Below are positions 57,127-64,000 of a stretch of 64,000 nt of DNA, piece by piece. The notes beneath the pieces were generated by a model. The model ran no database searches. It saw only the letters and a program-made list of their open reading frames with translations, and was not told where the DNA came from. The DNA is from an uncultured Bacteroidales bacterium. Lineage in GTDB: Bacteria; Bacteroidota; Bacteroidia; Bacteroidales; UBA932. The position numbers and the translations under genes are program-made. Position 1 is the stretch's first letter. The number at the start of each line of letters is the position of its first letter. The stretch spans positions 1-64,000 of the forward strand of contig CALVAG010000006.1 in the NCBI GenBank assembly GCA_944325445.1. Reading direction: 5' to 3'.

Positions 57127-58611
57127 ATGAAAAAACCGGGTTTACTGCTCTCACTGCTGCCGGTAGTGATTTTGATTGCGATTATCGCCATTGGGGTCAA
57201 ACTTTTCGAAGCCGATATCACATCCGGCCCGTCGCAGGTTGCCCTGCTCTTTGCTTCGCTCGTAGGGGCACTCATTGCCATGTTCCACCTTAAAGTTCCT
57301 TGGGAAAAACTTGAGGCCGGCATGATAGACAATCTCGCCAAAACAGGAAGCGCAATCTTCATACTTCTTATGATAGGTGCACTTACGGCATCATGGACTC
57401 TTTCAGGGATAGTTCCTACCCTGATATATTACGGGCTGCAGATTATAAATCCGTCGATATTCCTGCTTGTGATATTTCTCTTTACTGCGCTTATATCCAT
57501 CACGATAGGAAGTTCATGGACTACAGTGGGCACAATAGGCGTTGCAATGCTGAGCACCGGAGAGATATTGGGATTCCACTCGGGATGGCTTGCAGGAGCC
57601 ATAATATCCGGGGCCTACCTCGGAGACAAGCTCTCCCCCCTTTCAGATACCACCAACCTCTCCTCGAGCGTAGCCGGAGTTGATCTGTACAAACATATCA
57701 GGTACCTGATTATAACGAACCTCCCCACGCTAATACTCACCGCAATAATTTTTGCCGTTGCCGGATTCCTCATCCCCACTTCATCTGCGATAGATGTAGA
57801 ACAGCAGTGTGCCGAAATAAAGGGGCTTTTCAACATTTCAGGCTGGTTCCTTCTTATTCCTGTAGGAACCATATTCTTGATTTACAAAAAAATGCCTCCG
57901 TATCTCACTCTATTCCTCTCGGCAATTGCGGCTGTCGTAGTAGCTGTCTTCTGCCAGCCTCACATAATAGAACAGATATCGGGCAACATATCCGACCCTC
58001 TATATAAATTCATATATGTGCCTTTCAAGATGCTTTCGTCGAAGGTTGAAATAGTTACCGACAACCCCATGCTTACCGACCTTGCCTCTACGAACGGCAT
58101 GGCTGGAGTAATGGATATTATATGGCTCATTCTCTGCGTTGTTGCATTCGGAGGCATAATGGAGGCCGGGAATTTCATAACCGTCATAACGGAAAAGATG
58201 GTAAAGTTCATGCACAGCGCAACTTCTTTGGTGTCATCTACCATCGGGACCTGCATTTTCTGCAACATCGTACTCTCCGACCAGTATATTTCGATATTGC
58301 TTCCAGGCAAGATGTTCACCAATGCATACAAGAAAGAGGGATACGCACCGGAGCTGCTCAGCCGCTCGCTCCAGGATTCCGCCACGGTGACATCCGTACT
58401 CGTACCGTGGAACACATGCGGAGTGATGCAGTCTACCGTACTCGGAGTGCCGACACTTACCTATCTTCCATACTGCTTCTTCAATATCCTTTCGCCGATT
58501 ATCTCAATCATAATCGTAGCGACAGGATACAAAATAACCAGATACGGAGTAAAAGTAAAAAGCATATTCAACAAAAATAAAAATATAACTAATGAAAATT
58601 CAGACAAATAA
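57127..58611 (+). CDS. NhaC-family Na+/H+ antiporter
   Basis: A 494-residue membrane protein with about 11-12 helices. Family signatures include GSSWTTVGTIGVAML (near 125-140), GAYLGDKLSPLSDTTNL (near 160-176) and SDQYISILLPGKMF near 385. It exports Na+ or exchanges H+ at the inner membrane. Its 3' end overlaps slyD by 20 bases. It is a plausible contributor to the sodium balance around the decarboxylase and V-ATPase. Confidence 0.93.
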   Translation: MKKPGLLLSLLPVVILIAIIAIGVKLFEADITSGPSQVALLFASLVGALIAMFHLKVPWEKLEAGMIDNLAKTGSAIFILLMIGALTASWTLSGIVPTLIYYGLQIINPSIFLLVIFLFTALISITIGSSWTTVGTIGVAMLSTGEILGFHSGWLAGAIISGAYLGDKLSPLSDTTNLSSSVAGVDLYKHIRYLIITNLPTLILTAIIFAVAGFLIPTSSAIDVEQQCAEIKGLFNISGWFLLIPVGTIFLIYKKMPPYLTLFLSAIAAVVVAVFCQPHIIEQISGNISDPLYKFIYVPFKMLSSKVEIVTDNPMLTDLASTNGMAGVMDIIWLILCVVAFGGIMEAGNFITVITEKMVKFMHSATSLVSSTIGTCIFCNIVLSDQYISILLPGKMFTNAYKKEGYAPELLSRSLQDSATVTSVLVPWNTCGVMQSTVLGVPTLTYLPYCFFNILSPIISIIIVATGYKITRYGVKVKSIFNKNKNITNENSDK

Positions 58612-59131
58612 AGTTGTTTCACTGTCATATACCCTTACTGTGGACGGTGATGTAATCGAAACCGTAACCGCCGAAAAGCCGATGCAGTTCATTTACGGAA
58701 CCGGTTATCTGCTTCCTAAATTTGAAGAGAACATAAAGGAAAAGAGTGTCGGAGATCTGTTCGATTTCGTATTGGCAGCTGCGGATGCATATGGAGAAAT
58801 CAATGAAGATGCAATCATAGAACTGCCGAAACATATTTTTGAAGTCAATGGCAAAATCGAGGAGGGGCTGCTGAAAGTAGGAAACGTTCTCCCCATGACA
58901 GATTCCGAGGGCAACCGTTTGAACGGAGCCATAGATGAAGTAAAGGATGAAAGCGTAATAATGAACTTCAACCATCCGCTTGCAGGCGCGTCGCTTCATT
59001 TTACCGGAAAGGTAGAGGCTGTTCGCGATGCAACGGAAAGCGAGATCGAAAACGGGCTTTATAACGAAAAGGCCCAATCGTGCGGCGGCGGATGCGACTG
59101 TTCCTCATGCGGTTGCGGAGGATGCCATTAA
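58592..59131 (+). CDS. slyD: SlyD-like FKBP-type peptidyl-prolyl isomerase
   Basis: A 179-residue protein with the FKBP domain split by an IF chaperone insert, as in SlyD (TVDGDVIETVTAEKPMQFIYGTG, then GYLLPKFE, NFNHPLAGASLHF). The C-terminus is a Cys/Gly/His tail (CGGGCDCSSCGCGGCH, residues 164-179) that likely binds metal such as Ni2+. It assists folding and possibly metal delivery. It is last in the run that starts at 51964, overlapping the antiporter gene. Confidence 0.92.
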   Translation: MKIQTNKVVSLSYTLTVDGDVIETVTAEKPMQFIYGTGYLLPKFEENIKEKSVGDLFDFVLAAADAYGEINEDAIIELPKHIFEVNGKIEEGLLKVGNVLPMTDSEGNRLNGAIDEVKDESVIMNFNHPLAGASLHFTGKVEAVRDATESEIENGLYNEKAQSCGGGCDCSSCGCGGCH

Positions 59132-59142
59132 TAACCTGCTAA

Positions 59143-60699
59143 TCAGGGATTCAACTTTTCTGCAATCTTTTTGGCCACATTTATGCCGTCGATTGCAGAA
59201 GAGACTATTCCTCCGGCATAGCCCGCACCCTCTCCGCACGGATATATTCCGCTTAGCGAAATGTGCTCATAATCCTCATTTCTCGGTATTCTTACCGGAG
59301 ATGAAGTTCTGGATTCCACTCCCAACAGCAGGGCCCCGTTTGTATAATAGCCTTTCATCGAGTTGTTGAAAACCGGAAAGGCTTTTCTCAGCGAATAGGC
59401 CACGAATTCCGGAAGCAGTTCGTGCAACGGTGCAGAAACCGTTCCTGCCATATATGATGAATCAGGCAGGCTTTTGGAGATTCGGCCCTTTACGAAATCT
59501 TCCATACGTTGCGCCGGGGCTTTCATGGAATTGGAGAATTCAAACATTTTTCTCTCCACGCTCTGCTGGAATCTCAACAGGGAGAGCGGACCGTATTTCG
59601 CAAATTCAGGCACATCTTCCGGAGCGACAGTCACGACAATCCCGGCATTGGCCCATTTTGAATTTCTCCTGGAATTGCTCATTCCGTTCAAGACCACCTG
59701 CCCCGGTGCGGTTGCAGAGGGTATCAGAAGACCGCCCGGACACATGCAGAATGAAAATACTCCCCTGCCCTTTACCTGTGTCACCAAAGAATACTCTGCC
59801 GGGGGGAGCATGGGATGATATTTGCCCCTGTACTGTATTCTGTTTATAAGCTCCTGAGAATGTTCTGCCCTTACTCCCAATGCAAAACCTTTGGCCTCAA
59901 TCTCCCATCCCCTGCTATTGAACATCTCATATATATCATCTGCGGAATGGCCGGTTGCAAGAATGAGCTTTTTTGCTTCGAAAACCTTTCCATCACCGTT
60001 ACATACGGCCTTCCAACCTGAGGATGAGGACAATATATCTGTAACCCTGCTGTTGAAATGAACTTCACCGCCATGTGAGACAATAGCGTTTCTCATATTC
60101 TCTATAACGTAGGGAAGCCTGTCGCTCCCAATATGGGGATGGGCATCGATTAAAACAGATGCATCCGCACCATACTCCACAAAGGGATAGAGCACCTCTC
60201 TTACATCCCCGCGCTTGGTAGAGCGGGTATAGAGCTTGCCGTCGGAGAAGGTACCGGCACCGCCCTCTCCGAAGCAGTAGTTGGAATCGGGATTCACAAC
60301 TCCCCTTCTTGAGATTGCCGCCATATCGAATTTACGGGCATGTACATCCTTTCCTCGCTCGAGAATAACCGGTTTTATACCGTTGCGCAACAATGTAAGC
60401 GCCGCATACAGGCCGGCAGGCCCCGCCCCGACTATAATTACCCTACCTGCATTCTCCCTTCCGGCAACATTCTGCAGGGGAGGAAGGATAAAACGCTCTA
60501 TATCCGGCTCGCCCTTCAAAGAGTAACGGAGACGATAACGGTAAAGCACCTCCTTGAAACGGGCATCGAGCGAACGGCGCACCACTTCATACGAGCCGAT
60601 TTTATCTGGAGCCACCCCTGCCTTTACCGCAAGGGAGGCAATTATCTCTTTTTCGGAGGGAATCTTCCTTGAAGAAAACGACAGTTCTATCTCTCTCAT
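59143..60699 (-). CDS. Uncharacterised FAD-dependent dehydrogenase (COG2509-type)
   Basis: A 518-residue flavoprotein. A ~90-residue N-terminal extension precedes the FAD loop RVIIVGAGPAGLYAALTLL, then the FGEGGAGTFSDGKLY signature, an ATGHSADDIYEM motif and a final GEGAGYAGGIVSSAIDG region. The family is conserved but its substrate is unknown. The start lies one base after the tsaD stop, so the two are one transcript. Confidence 0.87.
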   Translation of the reverse strand: MREIELSFSSRKIPSEKEIIASLAVKAGVAPDKIGSYEVVRRSLDARFKEVLYRYRLRYSLKGEPDIERFILPPLQNVAGRENAGRVIIVGAGPAGLYAALTLLRNGIKPVILERGKDVHARKFDMAAISRRGVVNPDSNYCFGEGGAGTFSDGKLYTRSTKRGDVREVLYPFVEYGADASVLIDAHPHIGSDRLPYVIENMRNAIVSHGGEVHFNSRVTDILSSSSGWKAVCNGDGKVFEAKKLILATGHSADDIYEMFNSRGWEIEAKGFALGVRAEHSQELINRIQYRGKYHPMLPPAEYSLVTQVKGRGVFSFCMCPGGLLIPSATAPGQVVLNGMSNSRRNSKWANAGIVVTVAPEDVPEFAKYGPLSLLRFQQSVERKMFEFSNSMKAPAQRMEDFVKGRISKSLPDSSYMAGTVSAPLHELLPEFVAYSLRKAFPVFNNSMKGYYTNGALLLGVESRTSSPVRIPRNEDYEHISLSGIYPCGEGAGYAGGIVSSAIDGINVAKKIAEKLNP

Positions 60700-60700
60700 A

Positions 60701-61726
60701 CTATTTCATTTGTGATGCCCGTGAAATAGGTGCCACATCCAGAGTCGTCGTAAGTCCGAGACGGAATTTGCATAAACCCGACATGGCAATCATAGCCGCG
60801 TTGTCTGTGGTGAATTTCAGTTCCGGGAGATATACATTCCATCCCCTCTTCTCCCCTTCGCTTTGTACGCGCCTTCTCAGCCCGGAATTGGCAGAGACGC
60901 CTCCGCCCAATGCAATTTCCCTTATTCCCGTAAGTTTTGCAGCCTTTATGAGTTTATCCAGCAGAATATCTATCAAATCTTTCTGGAAACTCGCCGCCAG
61001 ATCGGCCTTGTTCTCCTCAATGAAGGAGGGGTTTTCCGCCAGCCGCTCGCGCAGAAAATAGAGAAGGGAGGTCTTTATTCCGCTGAAACTGTAATCGAGC
61101 CCCTCTATGTGGGGTTTTGCAAAACGGAACCTCTTTTCGTCTCCCTCTCCGGCAAGCCTGTCAATTACCGGGCCTCCGGGATAGCCGAGCCCCATCATCT
61201 TGGCGCATTTGTCGAAAGCCTCGCCCACGGCGTCGTCTATGGTATGGCCTATCACCTCGAACTGCAGGTAATCGGTAACCTTTACTATCTGGGTATGGCC
61301 TCCAGAAACCAGCAGAGATAAAAAGGGGAATTCCGGGGAGCGGTTCTCCTTTCCCTGCTGCTTTATAAAATGAGAGAGTATATGCCCTTGCAGATGATTT
61401 ACCTCGACAAGAGGTTTTCCGGATGCAAGTGCCAGCCCCTTTGCAAAGGATGTGCCCACAAGAAGCGACCCAAGAAGGCCGGGTCCGCGTGTAAATGCTA
61501 TCGCATCGATTTGCGACAGTTCCACGCCTGCATGTTTCAGGGCCCCGTCCACCACCGGCACAATATTGATCTGATGCGCCCGCGATGCAAGTTCCGGAAT
61601 AACTCCTCCGTACTCCTTATGCACACTCTGCGAAGCCATTACGTTGGAAAGCAGATACTCGTCACGCAAAACTGCGGCAGAGGTATCATCGCACGAAGAT
61701 TCGATTCCCAATATAAGATAACTCAT
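60701..61726 (-). CDS. tsaD: tRNA N6-threonylcarbamoyladenosine transferase TsaD
   Basis: A 341-residue Kae1/TsaD protein. It has ILGIESSCDDTSAAVL at the start, the metal-binding NHLQGHILSH motif, the LVSGGHTQIV segment and GGGVSANSGLRR near the end. With TsaB/TsaE it places t6A on ANN-decoding tRNAs. It is divergent from the TamB-like gene, an arrangement frequent in Bacteroidales. Confidence 0.96.
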   Translation of the reverse strand: MSYLILGIESSCDDTSAAVLRDEYLLSNVMASQSVHKEYGGVIPELASRAHQINIVPVVDGALKHAGVELSQIDAIAFTRGPGLLGSLLVGTSFAKGLALASGKPLVEVNHLQGHILSHFIKQQGKENRSPEFPFLSLLVSGGHTQIVKVTDYLQFEVIGHTIDDAVGEAFDKCAKMMGLGYPGGPVIDRLAGEGDEKRFRFAKPHIEGLDYSFSGIKTSLLYFLRERLAENPSFIEENKADLAASFQKDLIDILLDKLIKAAKLTGIREIALGGGVSANSGLRRRVQSEGEKRGWNVYLPELKFTTDNAAMIAMSGLCKFRLGLTTTLDVAPISRASQMK

Positions 61727-61959
61727 ATGAAAAATTTTCGCTAAATTACATAGATTTTACCAAATCTCTATACGATTGCCTCCCGCCCAGCATGCAATCT
61801 GCTGCAAACCGCCGCACCCCGAGCACTTATTCCGGCAAGTTCCGTCATTATCAACGACAGGCAGATGCCCTGCATGATATACGCTCCGGCAATGAATGGC
61901 TGGAAGTTTTACGCAGATAAAATTGCAGGCTACGACTTCAAATAACGATAATTTTTCGC
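61727..61959. other. Spacer between tsaD and the TamB-like gene
   Basis: The non-coding gap between tsaD and the tamB-like gene is about 254-320 bases, depending on the true tamB start. A short open frame (about 61754-61920, ATG 61870) has no recognisable motif and no ribosome-binding context, so it is not called. No hairpin or RNA stands out. Confidence 0.55.
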
Positions 61960-61967
61960 TATTTTTG
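61960..61967 (+). promoter_or_regulatory. -7 box for the TamB-like gene
   Basis: TATTTTTG matches TAnnTTTG; expected start near 61974. The first in-frame ATG is 62047. No clear -33 box. Confidence 0.5.
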
Positions 61968-62046
61968 TTGTTTATACCAACTAAATAAGTTTTATATCAA
62001 AACATTCGGTAAAATAGCGGTCTGGGTTTTAATTTCGCTTCTGTTC

Positions 62047-64000
62047 ATGCAGTTTGCGGTTTACCTTGTATTGCAAATTCCGTCTGCCCAAACTTTTATC
62101 ATCAAACAAGTTACAAACGCCATATCGAAAAAGATAGACGGACAGATAAACATTGAAAGAATCTATTTCGTATTCTTCAGCAAGGCCATAGTCAAAAACT
62201 TCTCCATAGTATCGCAGGGAGACACTTTGCTCTACTGCAACAAGATTTCCGTAAGCATACCCTCCAAAGAGTTGTTGCGTCTTAATATGAACTTCGACAA
62301 GATTGCAATAACCGGCGGCGAATTCCACCTTATCACGGAGGATGAAGAGAAAAACACCAATCTCCATAGAATATTCAAGATAGATAGAGAGAGAGAAAAA
62401 AAAGAGGGCAAGGGAATGCCTGAGCTGAAAATAAGGAAATTCAAAGTGGAGAATTTCGGATTCCGGCTCACCAATCCGTTCAAAGAGCGTTTCAAAGGAG
62501 ACAGCATTATAAATTTTGCCGCGCTCGACATCAAGCGGATAAATGTCCAGGCCAGCGACATATCCATATTCGATGACACCTTAAGGGCAGATATAGACGG
62601 TATTACAGGAGTGGACAAAAGCGGCTTCGCAATCGAAAGACTCGAAGGCGAGCTGACAGTCGGCCCTACGGAGGCAAGAATAGACAATCTTACGCTTCAA
62701 GACAATTATACGTCCGTTACAGCCCGATATTTCTCCATGAAATACCGCAATTCCAGGGATTTTGCCGATTTTACGCAAAATGTGGAACTGGGCCTCCATA
62801 TGGAAAACAGCCGTTTGAGTTTTAAGACCATAGGCAAAATTACGCCCGCCTTGTCGGAAAGTTCCCTCGCGCTCATATTGACAGGAGAGGTAACCGGTTG
62901 CGTATGCGATTTGAAGAGCGAAGGATTATATGTGGAGTCCGAAAGCGGAGAGACTGCCATGACTTTGGACTTTTCGATATCGGGATTGCCGGAGATAAGA
63001 GAGAGTATATGCAGAATCAACATAAATGAGTGTCAGACTGTCAGCGGAGATATAGCGAAAATCATATCAGGCATAAACGGGAAACCCGAAAGCGAACTTA
63101 TAAGGGACTTTTCTCCTCATATAAAATATAATTTCAACGGCACTCTCACGGGCCTTCCGGACGATTTTGTAGCATACGGCATCCTGAACTCAAACATAGG
63201 CAGGATTTCCGCAGACATACTGCTTAAAAACGATAACGATACGGAGAGGAGAGGATTTGTAATCCAGGGAGAAATAAAGAGCCACGACTTCGATATCGGA
63301 AAAGTCATAAACAATAATCTTTTGGGTGAACTTACGATGGAGAGCTCCTTTTCCGCTCTTATAAAACGCAATTCGGGAGGCATCCGCCTTTCGATAGACA
63401 ATGCAAAAATCAACCGTCTGGAATTCAATGATTATCCATATTCCAACATACATGCCGCAGGAGTATATGACTCAACCGGGTTCGACGGAAGAATAATCTG
63501 CCACGACCCGAATCTGGACTTTCTCTTCCAGGGGATATTCGCCCACAAGGAAGAGGGAGGACAATACGATTTTTATGCGAATATCCCATACGCGAACCTC
63601 AATGCCCTCAATTTCGACAAAAGGGACTCGATCTCCCTGTTCAGGCTGAGCATTCTCTCGAATATAAGGATTACGGAACAAAAGGATGCAATTGGAAGGC
63701 TCAACATAATGGATGCCGAATATGAAAACAGTTACGGGGAGTACGATATAGGAGACATAGAGCTTATTTCCCATAACGCAGACAGCAACTACAATGCCAT
63801 TCTAAAGGCTCCGTTTATGGATTTGGAATATAAGGCCACGGCACCGCTGTCTGAGTTTATAAAAAAGGGAGCGGAACTATTGTTATACGACCACATTCCC
63901 CTCGCTTTCGGTAAAAGGGAACATGAACCGGCGGAAAAGGGAGATTACTCCCTGAAATTCGACATTCATAACTCCAATGCGATATGTCAGGTTATCAAGC
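62047..64000 (+). CDS. tamB: TamB/AsmA-like envelope protein, 5' part (runs off the right edge)
   Basis: The frame is open from 61921 to the window edge (at least 651 codons after ATG 62047). The beginning reads as a hydrophobic helix followed by LVLQIPSAQTFIIKQVTNAIS and INIERIYFVFFSKAIVKN, the start pattern of TamB/DUF490 proteins. Long beta-rich repeats follow. TamB bridges the inner and outer membranes and works in lipid transport or outer-membrane protein assembly. ATG 62047 would cut the helix; in-frame codons upstream (61987-62046: KFYIKTFGKIAVWVLISLLF) complete it, but no ATG/GTG/TTG is there, so the real start is uncertain. Confidence 0.85.
   Translation, partial: MQFAVYLVLQIPSAQTFIIKQVTNAISKKIDGQINIERIYFVFFSKAIVKNFSIVSQGDTLLYCNKISVSIPSKELLRLNMNFDKIAITGGEFHLITEDEEKNTNLHRIFKIDREREKKEGKGMPELKIRKFKVENFGFRLTNPFKERFKGDSIINFAALDIKRINVQASDISIFDDTLRADIDGITGVDKSGFAIERLEGELTVGPTEARIDNLTLQDNYTSVTARYFSMKYRNSRDFADFTQNVELGLHMENSRLSFKTIGKITPALSESSLALILTGEVTGCVCDLKSEGLYVESESGETAMTLDFSISGLPEIRESICRININECQTVSGDIAKIISGINGKPESELIRDFSPHIKYNFNGTLTGLPDDFVAYGILNSNIGRISADILLKNDNDTERRGFVIQGEIKSHDFDIGKVINNNLLGELTMESSFSALIKRNSGGIRLSIDNAKINRLEFNDYPYSNIHAAGVYDSTGFDGRIICHDPNLDFLFQGIFAHKEEGGQYDFYANIPYANLNALNFDKRDSISLFRLSILSNIRITEQKDAIGRLNIMDAEYENSYGEYDIGDIELISHNADSNYNAILKAPFMDLEYKATAPLSEFIKKGAELLLYDHIPLAFGKREHEPAEKGDYSLKFDIHNSNAICQVIK

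Noticed and set aside
61754..61920. Short open frame between tsaD and the TamB-like gene (internal ATG 61870)
   Set aside because: No recognised motif, no ribosome-binding context and only 26 codons from its first ATG; possibly a random frame or an old gene remnant.

Overview
The window reads as a chromosomal segment of a Bacteroidales-type bacterium (phylum Bacteroidota), most likely an anaerobic gut or related fermenter. The evidence is the gene content: an ATP-dependent PEP carboxykinase, a methylmalonyl-CoA epimerase/decarboxylase cluster of the succinate-to-propionate route, a V-type ATPase with a DUF2764 gene, DUF4492 next to cydAB, a DUF4301 gene, zapA followed by ribonuclease Y, and tsaD divergent from a TamB-like gene. 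Several intergenic regions also carry the Bacteroidota promoter pattern (a -7 box TAnnTTTG, sometimes with a -33 TTTG about 18-22 bases upstream). Coding density is high. I see no rRNA, tRNA, CRISPR array, prophage or insertion sequence. The only repeat-rich stretch is the first ~400 bases.

Layout. 1-407: tandem 78-bp repeat and inverted repeats, no gene. 408-2340: DUF2520 protein, KdsC-type phosphatase and Maf, with RecQ convergent (2305-4218) and pckA divergent from RecQ (4347-5951). 6056-9578 (minus): apparent nucleoside-salvage operon (MTA/SAH-deaminase-type amidohydrolase, purine nucleoside phosphorylase, HAD phosphatase, YycJ-like metallohydrolase). 9634-14164: B12/radical-SAM protein, then a small membrane protein and a four-subunit 2-oxoacid:ferredoxin oxidoreductase. 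14206-16600: coiled-coil protein, zapA, a probable 6S-like RNA and rny. 16659-26539 (minus): nine closely packed genes, read lysA, tetR, ffh, folD, DUF4492, cydA, cydB, symporter, 5'-nucleotidase. 26644-33159: deoxyhypusine-synthase-like gene; DUF4301, pdxB, DUF721 and recF on the minus strand; TPR protein and yebC on the plus strand. 33236-35218 (minus): LTA-synthase-like membrane sulfatase.

35348-47393 is the energetic core. A methylmalonyl-CoA decarboxylase Na+ pump (mce, mmdA, a lamin-tail/OadG fusion, biotin carrier, mmdB) is followed by a V-type ATPase operon (E, DUF2764, A, B, D, I, K). The K subunit keeps residues that align with the Na+ ligands of the Enterococcus hirae rotor ring, so both machines may share a sodium circuit. 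An NhaC-type Na+/H+ antiporter (57127-58611) and a putative cation:dicarboxylate symporter (18409-19578) could join it.

47513-51217: glmM, a DUF1343 (NamZ-family) protein without signal peptide, a Bax-inhibitor-1 protein and ribosomal protein L31. 51292-51720: Hsp20 (minus). 51964-59131: six-gene plus-strand run (TIGR02757, M14 peptidase, TldD, TldE, NhaC, SlyD). 59143-61726 (minus): tsaD then an FAD-dependent dehydrogenase. From about 61981/62047 to the right edge: the 5' part of a TamB/AsmA-like gene cut by the window. No defence or secondary-metabolite locus is visible. The least-explained items are the repeat region, the small membrane proteins, the 6S-like RNA, the fused OadG, the reduced V-ATPase and the divergent deoxyhypusine-synthase homologue.
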